Below are positions 17,670 to 26,638 of a stretch of 38,321 nucleotides of DNA, in pieces. The stretch comes from a bacterium (GTDB lineage Bacteria > Patescibacteriota > Minisyncoccia > UBA6257 > 2-01-FULL-56-20). Below the pieces are notes generated by a model. The model did not search any database and had not been told where the DNA came from. It worked only from the letters and a program-made list of their open reading frames with translations. The DNA is taken from positions 1 through 38,321 of the forward strand of contig JAJXZE010000017.1 of assembly GCA_021780195.1 (NCBI GenBank). Direction: 5' to 3'. The stretch's first letter is position 1, and each line of letters starts with the position of its first letter. A program made the position numbers and the translations under genes.

Positions 17670-19601
17670 ATGAAGCGGCACTCCTACGATGACGTGGCGT
17701 TCGAGGATTCCCTGAATGACGACTGGGGACGCGATCTCGACGTGGCCGAGGTGCCGATCGGCAACCGGCCGCTTGCGTATCTCGGCGTCGCCGTTGCCGC
17801 GGTCATTGCTGCGGTGGCGTTCCAGGTCATATTCCTGAACTGGTCGGCCGGCGCGTATTACCGCGCACGCGCGGAGGATAATGTGGCCCAGTATGCCGAG
17901 ACCCCCGCGCCGCGCGGAATCATTTATGATCGCGAGGGGGATGTTCTCGCCGAAAGCAAGGCGGCTTTTGCGGCGGTGCTCGACGTCCGGTCGTTCATCC
18001 ATGACGCGGCCGCGCGCACCTCGACGCTTGAGGCCGCGCAGAATATCCTCGGCCTTTCGCCCGGCGCGGTCGATTCGCTCGTCACTTCCTCCGCCGCGGA
18101 GGATTTCGCCACGCCGATCGTTCTGAGGGACAACCTGACCCCGTCGGAACTCGTGAATCTTCAGGCGCTTTCCTCGGGAGCGATCAAGATCGAAAGCGAT
18201 TTCGTGCGCTCCTATCCGAACGGCCCCGCCTTCGCTTCGGTCGTCGGATATACGGGGCGCGTGACCCAGAACGATCTCGCGGCCGATTCGTCGCTTCACG
18301 GGAACGATTTCATCGGCAAGGCGGGCGTCGAGGCGTATTACGACAAGATGCTCCGCGGCACGCCGGGAATAACGGTGGAGTACCGCGATGCGCAGGGGCA
18401 CCTGCTTCGTACGGAAACCAAGTCGACGCCGCAGATCGGCACGCCGCTCCATCTTACGATCGACGGCGGCCTGCAGGCGTATCTCGCCGCGCGCCTCGGT
18501 GCCGGTCTCCGCGCGCTCGGGCGGACGGTAGGATTCGGCATCGCGATGGATCCGCGGAACGGACAGATTCTCGCACTCGCCGACCTTCCCGGTTTCGACA
18601 ACAATCTTTTTTCCGGCTCCGGCACTTCGACCTCGGCCGCGATACAGGCCCTGCTTGCATCGCCCGACAAGCCGCTTTTCACGCGCGCCGTTGCCGGGTA
18701 TTACAACCCCGGTTCTACCATCAAGCCGCTCGATGCGGTCGCGGGGCTGACGGAGGGCGTGATCACGCCGGAACGCACCGTATTTTCGAACGGCGTGCTT
18801 CTGGTGCCGAATCCGTACGATCCTTCGACGCCGAGCCGCTATCTTGACTGGCAGTACCAGGGAACGGTGAATCTCGCCTCGGCGCTCGCGCAGTCCTCGG
18901 ATGTGTACTTCTATCTCGTGGGCGGCGGTTCGCCGCCGGAATCGGTGCCGCTCCTGAACGACCCGAGCGATTACGGGATCAAGGGCCTCGGCATCGATCG
19001 CCTGCATTCGTGGTGGGAAAAATTCGGCCTCGGGAAGCCGACGGGCGTCGATCTTCCGGGCGAAGCCGCCGGATTTCTCCCGACTCCCGCATGGAAGCAG
19101 GCGCACTCCGGTACGCCGTGGCTCCTCGGCGACACGTACAACGTCTCGATCGGGCAGGGCGATCTGCTTCTCGGCCCGCTCCAGCTCCTGAGCTATATCA
19201 ACGCGATCGCGAACGGCGGCACGATCTGGCGCCCCTTTGTGAATACTGCGTCCACGCCGCAGGTCGATGAAAACCTTACTTCGCTTGCGGCGGAGATCGT
19301 CGCGGTGCAGAGGGGCATGGTGGCGGGAGTCGCGACCCCGCGGGGCACGGCCTATACCATGCACGACCTCCCGTTCTGCGCGGCGGCCAAGACCGGCAGT
19401 GCGCAGGTGAAGAACAATGCGGAGGAAAACGCGCTTTTTGTGGGATATGCGCCGTGCAATAATCCGCAGATATCACTCCTCATCCTCATTGAGAATTCGA
19501 AGCAGGGGAGCCTGAACGCGGTGCCGATAGCGAAGGACGTGATGAACTGGTATTATGTGAACAGGATGGCGACTGCCACCACGACCGCTGTTACTCCATG
19601 A
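17670..19601 (+). CDS. mrdA: Penicillin-binding protein 2 (transpeptidase)
   Basis: PBP dimer domain; YYNPGSTIKPLDAVAGL (SxxK), SSDVYFY (SxN-like SSD), KTGSAQ (KTG). Confidence 0.93.
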   Translation: MKRHSYDDVAFEDSLNDDWGRDLDVAEVPIGNRPLAYLGVAVAAVIAAVAFQVIFLNWSAGAYYRARAEDNVAQYAETPAPRGIIYDREGDVLAESKAAFAAVLDVRSFIHDAAARTSTLEAAQNILGLSPGAVDSLVTSSAAEDFATPIVLRDNLTPSELVNLQALSSGAIKIESDFVRSYPNGPAFASVVGYTGRVTQNDLAADSSLHGNDFIGKAGVEAYYDKMLRGTPGITVEYRDAQGHLLRTETKSTPQIGTPLHLTIDGGLQAYLAARLGAGLRALGRTVGFGIAMDPRNGQILALADLPGFDNNLFSGSGTSTSAAIQALLASPDKPLFTRAVAGYYNPGSTIKPLDAVAGLTEGVITPERTVFSNGVLLVPNPYDPSTPSRYLDWQYQGTVNLASALAQSSDVYFYLVGGGSPPESVPLLNDPSDYGIKGLGIDRLHSWWEKFGLGKPTGVDLPGEAAGFLPTPAWKQAHSGTPWLLGDTYNVSIGQGDLLLGPLQLLSYINAIANGGTIWRPFVNTASTPQVDENLTSLAAEIVAVQRGMVAGVATPRGTAYTMHDLPFCAAAKTGSAQVKNNAEENALFVGYAPCNNPQISLLILIENSKQGSLNAVPIAKDVMNWYYVNRMATATTTAVTP

Positions 19602-20647
19602 CGACCACGAGCGAGTTCAGGGAAGATCCGGTATCGGGCGATTGGGTGATCCTCGCGCCCGGGAGGGCCGGACGTCCAGAAGATCTTATTAAAACGCAAA
19701 AACCGCGCCGGCCTTCGCCGCGCCGCACGTGTCCCTTTGAAGACCTTCGGAAATCCGGCAACTGGCCTCCGGTCGCGGCATTTCCTTCGGTCGAAAATTG
19801 GAAGATCGCGGTAATTCCCAACAAGTATCCCGCCCTCACCCATGGCGCCGGGTGTGCCGTGAGCTTTACTCGCGGAATGTACCACGCAAAGACGGGGGTG
19901 GGGGATCACGAGATCGTCGTGACGCGAGACCACCTGAAAAATTTCGCGGACCTCGGCGCGCGGGACGCCGCCGAACTTTTCCAGGTCTTCCGCGCGCGCC
20001 ACCGCGCCCTCGCGACCGATCCGTGCAACGCGTACGTCAGCACGTTCTTCAACTGGGGACCGGGCGCCGGCGCGTCTATGTGGCATCCCCACTATCAGAT
20101 CCTTGCGCTTCCCATCGTGCCCCCACATGTTGCGCGCTCCCTCCGCGGGGCGCGGGAATATTTCCGCCGGCATCATCGGTGCGTGCGGTGCGACATCATC
20201 GCCGCGGAACGGCGCGGGAAGGAACGGGTGGTCGCGGAAAATTCCGGCGCCATCGCCTTCGCGCCTTTTGCCGCGAAGCACGCGTTCGAGGTGAGTATTT
20301 TCCCGAAACGCCACGAGCCGAGCCTCGCCGGGACTCCGGATGGCGCGCTGGCGGACGTGGCGCATCTCCTGCAGGAAGTCATGCGGCGCATGAAGCGCAC
20401 GCTCGGCGATCCGGATCTTAATATGTTCATTCACGACGCGCCCCTCGGCCGTTCGTACCCGTACCATCATTGGCACCTCGAACTCCTTCCCGTGGAAGTC
20501 GTTTCGCCTCCAGGGGGATTCGAAGCGGCGACGGTGGCAAACATCAACGTGGTGACTCCCGAGGCCGCCGCTACAGTGCTCCGCGGACGACGCGTCCGAC
20601 GGCCGGAACGGCCGCACCGACCGGGCCGCCCGCGCAATTCCCGCTGA
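19598..20647 (+). CDS. galT: Galactose-1-phosphate uridylyltransferase-like HIT protein
   Basis: FREDPVSGDWVILAPGRAGRPED, CPFED, NKYPAL, MWHPHYQILALP (HPHxQ), HHWHLELLP. Confidence 0.88.
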   Translation: MTTTSEFREDPVSGDWVILAPGRAGRPEDLIKTQKPRRPSPRRTCPFEDLRKSGNWPPVAAFPSVENWKIAVIPNKYPALTHGAGCAVSFTRGMYHAKTGVGDHEIVVTRDHLKNFADLGARDAAELFQVFRARHRALATDPCNAYVSTFFNWGPGAGASMWHPHYQILALPIVPPHVARSLRGAREYFRRHHRCVRCDIIAAERRGKERVVAENSGAIAFAPFAAKHAFEVSIFPKRHEPSLAGTPDGALADVAHLLQEVMRRMKRTLGDPDLNMFIHDAPLGRSYPYHHWHLELLPVEVVSPPGGFEAATVANINVVTPEAAATVLRGRRVRRPERPHRPGRPRNSR

Positions 20648-20648
20648 C

Positions 20649-20993
20649 ATGCGCACGCAACTCAGGCGTTCGAAAGAGGTCGTGATTACCTGCCTTGCCG
20701 CGCTCGGATTCGTGCTCGGCGGATGGGTCGCGGCAGGCCTCGCTCTCCGCGGCGTGGGGGATGCGCCCCTTATTCTGCATTTCGACGACCTCCAGGGGGT
20801 CACGGCGGTCGGCGGATGGCAGGGCCTTGCGGCCATCGGAGCCCTCGGCATCATCGTGGTCGCGCTGAATCTTGCGATCGCCCTTGAGCTCGACGCGAGG
20901 GACCGTTTTCTCGGTAAATTCGTCGCCGCGCTGACCCTTTTCTTCGCGGTCTTGCTTTTCATGGGATTCCTTGCTATCATGAACGTCAATTGA
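20649..20993 (+). CDS. Small membrane protein, three predicted TM helices
   Basis: 114 aa with three hydrophobic segments, immediately upstream of rplU. Confidence 0.65.
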   Translation: MRTQLRRSKEVVITCLAALGFVLGGWVAAGLALRGVGDAPLILHFDDLQGVTAVGGWQGLAAIGALGIIVVALNLAIALELDARDRFLGKFVAALTLFFAVLLFMGFLAIMNVN

Positions 20994-21001
20994 GCATTGC
21001 C

Positions 21002-21316
21002 ATGGAAAAAGATTTCGTCGTCATCGCGTCTGGGGGAAAGCAGTATCGCGTTTCCACGGGCCAGAAGCTGAAAGTGGAGAAGCTCGCCGCCCGGAAAGGG
21101 GAGGCCTTTGCATTCGACAAAGTCCTGCTTCGTTCTGCGGGGGGCAAGGTAGCGGTGGGAACCCCCTATCTTGAAGGAGTGACCGTGGAGGCGAATGTGT
21201 TGGGCGACGTCCGCGGCGAGAAGAAGATCATCTTCAAGTATCACGCCAAGACGCGCGGCCGGAAGAAGAAGGGGCACCGTCAGACCTACACCGAGGTGGA
21301 GATCGCCAAGATCTAA
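21002..21316 (+). CDS. rplU: 50S ribosomal protein L21
   Basis: FVVIASGGKQYRVSTGQKLKVEKL...KIIFKYHAKTRGRKKKGHRQTYTEVEI. Confidence 0.96.
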   Translation: MEKDFVVIASGGKQYRVSTGQKLKVEKLAARKGEAFAFDKVLLRSAGGKVAVGTPYLEGVTVEANVLGDVRGEKKIIFKYHAKTRGRKKKGHRQTYTEVEIAKI

Positions 21317-21383
21317 CGCGAGACGGGGTGCACGCGGGGTGCGGCGCGCGGAGACGCGTGTCGCGATAGCGACGCGGACAACG

Positions 21384-21404
21384 CCGCCCGAAGGGGCGGT
21401 TTTT
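21384..21404 (+). terminator. Intrinsic terminator
   Basis: CCGCCC GAAGG GGGCGG TTTTT. Confidence 0.75.
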
Positions 21405-21441
21405 GGTGAAAGGACGCCAAGGTTGCTATAATAAAGAGGTT

Positions 21442-21867
21442 ATGGCTGACGCCGCTTCCACATTTGAACACGCGCTTGAGGCGGATATGAAGGCGCTTGC
21501 CGCGGAGATCAAAAACCAGCGCGAACGGCCGGAACTCAAAAACGCGGAGGAACAGGATCTTGTGAAGGAGGCCATCCGCGCGTTCCCGGCGTCCGGAGAG
21601 CGCACGCCGCCCCCGGCTCCTCCTGCGCCGTCCCGCGCTCCCGCCGGCGACGCTACGGCGGCAAGCCCGCTTCCGGCCTACGCCCAGAACGCCCCCGCGG
21701 AGGTAAAACTTGAGATCGAGTATCTCCTCGACCTCGCTCTGCGGCAGGGACTCACGAAGGCGCTCGACGAAGCGCGCAAGTCGCCCTATTTCGTGCAGGA
21801 TGCGTTCCATGACGCCCTGGCGGGGCGTCTCTACCCGGAGCTCCGGAAGCGGGGCATCGTGAAATAA
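21442..21867 (+). CDS. Hypothetical protein paired with the downstream TraG/VirD4-like ATPase
   Basis: 141-aa ORF with proline/alanine-rich linker, ending 2 nt before the ATPase gene; TATAAT at 21427-21432. Confidence 0.7.
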   Translation: MADAASTFEHALEADMKALAAEIKNQRERPELKNAEEQDLVKEAIRAFPASGERTPPPAPPAPSRAPAGDATAASPLPAYAQNAPAEVKLEIEYLLDLALRQGLTKALDEARKSPYFVQDAFHDALAGRLYPELRKRGIVK

Positions 21868-21869
21868 TA

Positions 21870-24275
21870 ATGCTCTCATTCTATATTTTTCTCGCCGTGG
21901 TCTTCGCCGCCGTGGCCGGTACCGCCGCGTATTTCATCGCGCGAGGCATGGTGCGCCGCCGCTACGCCGATTCGCTTTCCACGGCTCTCTTTCTCGTGAA
22001 GATCCCGCGTCCTTCCGCCGAGCACGACGCGGCGCAGGCGGGAGGCGGGGAGAGTAAGGATTTCAAGGCGGAGCTCGCGCACTTCGAACAGCTTCTCGGC
22101 GCGCTCGGTTCGATCAAGAAGCCCTTCGCCCTCGAGGTTGCCGTACCGCATGTGGGAGAGGAGATCCATTTCTATCTTTCGGTTCCCAGACATGCTTCCG
22201 AAATCGCCGCGAAGCAGATCCAGGGGCTCTGGAACGGCGCGAGCGTCGAGGCGGTGAATGACGACTTTAATATTTTCAATACGCACGGCACGACCTCGGC
22301 CGCGTTCATCAAAGAGAAGGAGCATTACGGCCTGCCCATCCGCACGTATGCCGAGCTCGGCATCGATTCCTTCGAATCGATCGTGGGCGCGTTCGCGAAA
22401 ATCAACGAGATCGGCGAAGGTGCCGCTTTGCAGGTCGTCGCGTTGCCCGCGCCGTCCGGCGCCAAGAAGGAGGTTCAGCGCGCGATCGAGCGCCTCAAGA
22501 AAGGGGAGGAGTTCGGGAAGGTATTCCACGGCGAGTTCCGCCGCTCATTTTCGGATGCAGGCGAGATCCTGAATCCAAAGACCAAAGAGGAAAAAGCGGA
22601 GAAGAAGGCGGAGCGCGTGGTGGATGAGGAGGCGGTGAAGGCGCTCCAGGCGAAGATCGCAAAGCCGCTCTTCCGCGTGAACGTGCGCCTGGTCGCGTCC
22701 GCAGGATCGCCGTTCCAGGCGGATGACATTCTTGACGGCCTCGCGGCGGGGTTCAACCAGTTCGCGAGCCCCACGCGGAACGAATTTCGCGTCGTGAAAC
22801 CGCGCAACCCGGATGCACTCATCCGCCAGTTCATCGCGCGCGAATTTGACGCGGCGCAGGCCATGATGCTCGGCACGGAGGAGATCGCGAGTTTCTATCA
22901 CCTGCCGATCTCGTCCACCGAGACGCCACGCGTCAAGTGGCTCAAGTCCCGCGAAGCGGCACCGCCCGACAATTTGCCGAAGCAGGGGATGCTGGTGGGG
23001 GAGAGCGTGTTCCGAGGCCAGACGAAGCCCGTGTATCTCACGGACGACGACCGTCGCCGGCATATGTATCTCGTCGGACAGACGGGCACCGGCAAATCGA
23101 CCGCGCTCGGCAATATGGTGATCGAGGACATCCAGGCGGGCCGCGGTCTTGCGATCATCGACCCGCACGGCGACCTCGTGGAGAACGCACTCGGCTTCGT
23201 GCCGCCCTCGCGCCTCGACGACGTGATCTATTTCGATCCGGGCGATCTCGCGCGGCCCCTCGGACTCAATATGCTCGACTACAACTTCAACCGGCCGGAG
23301 GAGAAGACCTTCATCGTGAACGAGATGCAGAGCATCTTCAACAAGCTTTTTTCGCAGGAGACGATGGGCCCGATGTTCGAGCAGTATATGCGGAATGCGC
23401 TCCTGCTCCTCATGGAGGATATGCCGAACGAGCCCGCGACCCTGGTCGAGGTGCCGCGCATCTTTACGGACGCCGCGTACCGCCTCCGCAAGCTCGAGCG
23501 CATCAAAAATCCGGTCGTGATCGATTTCTGGCAGAAGGAGGCCGTGAAGGCGGGCGGCGAGGCGTCCCTCGCGAACATGACACCGTACATCACGTCCAAG
23601 TTCAACAACTTCATCTCGAACGATTACATGCGCCCGATCATCGGCCAGCCGAAATCGGCGTTCAACTTCCGCGAAGCGATGGATTCGGGGAAGATCCTTC
23701 TTGTGAATCTTTCGAAGGGGAAGATCGGCGACATCAATGCCGGCCTCCTCGGCATGGTGATCACGGGCAAGATCCTCATGGCCGCGCTTTCGCGGATCGA
23801 TACTCCCGACGCCGCCGCGCGGCGCGATTTCTATCTTTACATCGACGAGTTTCAGAACTTCACGACGGATTCGATCGCGACGATCCTTTCCGAAGCGCGC
23901 AAGTACCGCCTGAGCCTCACGATGGCACACCAGTTCATCGCCCAGCTTGAGGAAAAGATCCGCGACGCCGTCTTCGGGAACGTGGGTTCGGAGCTCGTTT
24001 TCCGCGTGGGGGTGCAGGATGCGGAGTTTCTGGTGAAACAGTTTGCGCCGGTCTTCAATCAGAACGACCTTCAGAACATCGACAACCTGAACGCGTACGC
24101 GCGCATCCTCATTAACGGGGAGACCTCGAAGCCGTTCAATCTGCGGATCGGCACGGCGTCGTGGGGCGGCGGGAATAAGGAGCTCGCCGCGAAGTTCAAG
24201 GAATATTCGCGCATGAAGTACGGCGAGGAGCGGCAGGTGATCGAGGACATGATCTACCGGAGGCTGAGAGAATAG
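21870..24275 (+). CDS. VirD4/TraG-like (DUF87/HerA-superfamily) membrane-anchored ATPase
   Basis: N-terminal TM; Walker A YLVGQTGTGKSTALGNMVIEDIQ, AIIDPHGDLVENAL, Walker B FYLYIDEFQNF, SLTMAHQFIAQL. Confidence 0.9.
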   Translation: MLSFYIFLAVVFAAVAGTAAYFIARGMVRRRYADSLSTALFLVKIPRPSAEHDAAQAGGGESKDFKAELAHFEQLLGALGSIKKPFALEVAVPHVGEEIHFYLSVPRHASEIAAKQIQGLWNGASVEAVNDDFNIFNTHGTTSAAFIKEKEHYGLPIRTYAELGIDSFESIVGAFAKINEIGEGAALQVVALPAPSGAKKEVQRAIERLKKGEEFGKVFHGEFRRSFSDAGEILNPKTKEEKAEKKAERVVDEEAVKALQAKIAKPLFRVNVRLVASAGSPFQADDILDGLAAGFNQFASPTRNEFRVVKPRNPDALIRQFIAREFDAAQAMMLGTEEIASFYHLPISSTETPRVKWLKSREAAPPDNLPKQGMLVGESVFRGQTKPVYLTDDDRRRHMYLVGQTGTGKSTALGNMVIEDIQAGRGLAIIDPHGDLVENALGFVPPSRLDDVIYFDPGDLARPLGLNMLDYNFNRPEEKTFIVNEMQSIFNKLFSQETMGPMFEQYMRNALLLLMEDMPNEPATLVEVPRIFTDAAYRLRKLERIKNPVVIDFWQKEAVKAGGEASLANMTPYITSKFNNFISNDYMRPIIGQPKSAFNFREAMDSGKILLVNLSKGKIGDINAGLLGMVITGKILMAALSRIDTPDAAARRDFYLYIDEFQNFTTDSIATILSEARKYRLSLTMAHQFIAQLEEKIRDAVFGNVGSELVFRVGVQDAEFLVKQFAPVFNQNDLQNIDNLNAYARILINGETSKPFNLRIGTASWGGGNKELAAKFKEYSRMKYGEERQVIEDMIYRRLRE

Positions 24276-24359
24276 AGCGCGGCGCCCGAGTTCATTGCTT
24301 TTATCTCCGGAAAAAGCTACCCTTCGTGAAAGTCCTTCTCGGCGTAAAAATATCTCTAT

Positions 24360-24761
24360 ATGAATAATTTCAGAAAACCTCACGGGAATCGTCCGGGTGC
24401 CCGTCCCGGAGCCGGATTGAGGCCCGGGTCCGGAATGGGCGCGGGTCGCGACGCAAGGCCCGGCGCGCGCCCGCGGTTCGCGGGTGTCCGCGACGAAGCG
24501 TCGCCACGCATGTTCGACGCTGTCTGCAGTACCTGCGGCAAGGCATGCGAGGTTCCGTTCCGTCCAGACGGCGTGAAGCCCGTCTACTGCAAGGATTGCT
24601 TCGGCGCCCCAAAAGAGACGCGCGCGAACCGTAGGGGTTCCGCGGCGCCCGAAGGGGGCAAGAGCATCGCGGATCTCACGCGCCAGATCGCCGCGATGAA
24701 CGAGAAGATCGACCGGATGCTCAGGGTCATCGAGGACGGGGACGAACCCTCGTCCCGATAA
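24360..24761 (+). CDS. CxxC-x17-CxxC zinc-ribbon protein
   Basis: FDAVCSTCGKACEVPFRPDGVKPVYCKDCF has exactly 17 residues between the CxxC pairs; RG/PG-rich N-terminus. Confidence 0.82.
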   Translation: MNNFRKPHGNRPGARPGAGLRPGSGMGAGRDARPGARPRFAGVRDEASPRMFDAVCSTCGKACEVPFRPDGVKPVYCKDCFGAPKETRANRRGSAAPEGGKSIADLTRQIAAMNEKIDRMLRVIEDGDEPSSR

Positions 24762-24766
24762 CCCGA

Positions 24767-25342
24767 ATGCGGCCCATCCGCGCGGAGTTCCTTCGGGGCG
24801 TGAACGGCACCGACGAACTTCTGTCCGACGGGACTCCCCAGGTGGCGCTTATCGGGCGGTCGAACGTCGGGAAGTCGAGCATCATCAATTCCCTTGTGGG
24901 ACGCAAGGATCTCGCGCGCACGAGCGATACGCCCGGCCTCACGCAGGAGATCAACGTCTATGGCATTGATCGGGCGTGGTATCTTCTGGACCTTCCCGGG
25001 TATGGATTCGCAAGGGTGCCGGAAAAAGTCAGGGAGCGCCTCCAGAAGCTCAACTGGTGGTATCTTTTCGATTCGTCGTACGCGCAGAAGGCGGCGGTGC
25101 TCGTGATGGACGCGAACGTCGGTCCCTCAGAGAATGATCTCGAGATGCTCGCGCTCCTCCGGGAGCACGGGAAGCATATCGTGATCGTCGCGAACAAGAT
25201 CGACAAGATCGCAAGGGCCGACTACGAGGAACGCCTGCGGGCGATCACGGAAGTGGCGTGGGGCATTCCCGTCATTCCATATTCCGCGAAGAGGGGGATC
25301 GGGGTTGAGGAGCTGAAGGAGGAGATATTTGGTAACGATTGA
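24767..25342 (+). CDS. engB: Ribosome biogenesis GTPase EngB/YsxC
   Basis: ALIGRSNVGKSSIINSLVGRKDLARTSDTPGLTQEINVY, LLDLPGYGFARVP, VANKIDKI. Confidence 0.95.
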   Translation: MRPIRAEFLRGVNGTDELLSDGTPQVALIGRSNVGKSSIINSLVGRKDLARTSDTPGLTQEINVYGIDRAWYLLDLPGYGFARVPEKVRERLQKLNWWYLFDSSYAQKAAVLVMDANVGPSENDLEMLALLREHGKHIVIVANKIDKIARADYEERLRAITEVAWGIPVIPYSAKRGIGVEELKEEIFGND

Positions 25343-25385
25343 CAGGTAGCTATTATTTTGATATAATCTGGTCCGGAGGTGCGAT

Positions 25386-25667
25386 ATGATCATAACGGCT
25401 CACGGGGGCGGGGGGTCTTCAAGTGAGGATCGCCCGATGGTAAAGAGAGGGGAGGCGGATCCCCATCTTCTTGCTCTCCCCCTGTCATTAATGGTGAGAT
25501 TGCCGGGAAAGGTAGTCCGGCGTCTTGCTCGAGCGGGGATCGTGTGCCTCGGTCAACTGAGCGAGTGCGACGAGGCACGGCTTGCGGCATTGCCGCTTGA
25601 CGCCGCGGAGATCGAAAAAATCCGGGAGGTTTTGAGGTTCATGGGTCTCCCGCTCGGCGGCGAATAA
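25386..25667 (+). CDS. Stand-alone RNA polymerase alpha-CTD-like (helix-hairpin-helix) protein
   Basis: LMVRLPGKVVRRLARAGIVCLGQLSECDEARLAALPLDAAEIEKIREVLRFMGLPLG resembles the alpha-CTD pattern; GGAGG SD and TATAAT upstream. Confidence 0.7.
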   Translation: MIITAHGGGGSSSEDRPMVKRGEADPHLLALPLSLMVRLPGKVVRRLARAGIVCLGQLSECDEARLAALPLDAAEIEKIREVLRFMGLPLGGE

Positions 25668-25672
25668 GCATT

Positions 25673-25707
25673 GGGGTTTCTGCATTCCACAGAAACCCCG
25701 TTTTTTT
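25673..25707 (+). terminator. Intrinsic terminator
   Basis: GGGGTTTCTG CATTCCA CAGAAACCCC G TTTTTTT. Confidence 0.9.
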
Positions 25708-25726
25708 ACTTTTGGTGATGTTATGC

Positions 25727-25925
25727 TATACTGAAGCTACAACCGAATACATCAAGAGTATGGAGATGCGAAGGGATTTGGCCCAACGCTCCATCCGCAA
25801 CCAGCCGCAGGCGCGGCAACGGTGCGAAATCCAACCCTTCACGGGGAAGATGTTCACTCGAACGATATCGACCGCCGTGAAGGCGGTTGTTTCGTTCTTT
25901 GCCAAAGGAATAGAGGAGAGGAATC
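25727..25925 (+). promoter_or_regulatory. Promoter and long 5' leader with hairpin upstream of the 25926 ORF
   Basis: TATACT at 25727-25732; ACCGCC GTGAA GGCGGT (25871-25887) followed by T-rich TGTTTCGTTCTTT, then SD GAGGAGAGGA. Confidence 0.45.
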
Positions 25926-26156
25926 ATGATTGTCATACGGCCGGTTGAAGCGATCGATACGACGCCCCAAACCATTGCATTCCACTTCCGCATACTCGAC
26001 GCGATGGATCGTCTGCGCACGGGCAAGGAATCGTCCTGCGTGGTCGATCTCAGGGACGCGCCCATCGTGGGAGCGGTCGCACGGAATCTGCTCATGCATT
26101 TCATCCGCTGGGCCCTGCGCCACGATGCTTGCCTTGTGGTAATCCTGATGCTATAA
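25926..26156 (+). CDS. Small protein with possible STAS-like C-terminal half
   Basis: CVVDLRDAPIVGAVARNLLMHFIRWALRHDACLVVILM is reminiscent of a STAS beta-alpha-beta unit; weak. Confidence 0.5.
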   Translation: MIVIRPVEAIDTTPQTIAFHFRILDAMDRLRTGKESSCVVDLRDAPIVGAVARNLLMHFIRWALRHDACLVVILML

Positions 26157-26166
26157 GGAGGGCAGT

Positions 26167-26541
26167 ATGGAAGATAAATGGAGCGGGTTTGGGTCTGACC
26201 GATACCGCCTGCAAAATTTGGGGCGGCCGGCGGTCTTCCTTGTCCCGTTAAAGAAGCTTGCCTTCAAGATCGGCGATGAGACCGTCGAGGACCAATTGCA
26301 CCGTTTTCTCATCAAGCAATTCGGCGCCTTCACGACCTCGGCGATTCCGGGCTACGGGGTCTACACGGACCCTGAGCAGAAGGTTGTACTCGACGAATCC
26401 CGCGAGTACAAAGTTTCATTTAACGGGAAAGAGCGTATTCCTCTCCTTATCGACGAGCTCGCGCGCATTGCGGCGCTCGTCGGAGAGGATTGCATTTACC
26501 TTGAAGCGGGACAGTACGCGTGCCTTGTGTACCCGCGCTAG
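26167..26541 (+). CDS. Hypothetical protein, 124 aa
   Basis: Complete ORF with AGGAGG SD (ATAAGGAGGGCAGTATG). Confidence 0.7.
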   Translation: MEDKWSGFGSDRYRLQNLGRPAVFLVPLKKLAFKIGDETVEDQLHRFLIKQFGAFTTSAIPGYGVYTDPEQKVVLDESREYKVSFNGKERIPLLIDELARIAALVGEDCIYLEAGQYACLVYPR

Positions 26542-26557
26542 ATCGCTTCGAGTCAGC

Positions 26558-26597
26558 ATGGGGCAGTCCTTCGGGGCTGCCCCATTTTCATTTTTTG
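26558..26597 (+). terminator. Intrinsic terminator
   Basis: ATGGGGCAG ... CTGCCCCAT followed by TTTCATTTTTT. Confidence 0.85.
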
Positions 26598-26638
26598 CGA
26601 TGAGCAATAAAAAAAACAAAAGTATAAACCATAACTTC

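Noticed and set aside
17469-19364. 631-aa minus-strand ORF
   Set aside because: Antisense to mreD and PBP2; low-complexity Arg/His-rich translation.
22545-24383. 612-aa minus-strand ORF
   Set aside because: Antisense to the VirD4-like ATPase; His/Arg/Leu-rich, no domain.
25760-25948. 62-codon leader ORF
   Set aside because: No SD or recognisable domain, and it overlaps a hairpin and the next start; kept only as part of the leader observation.
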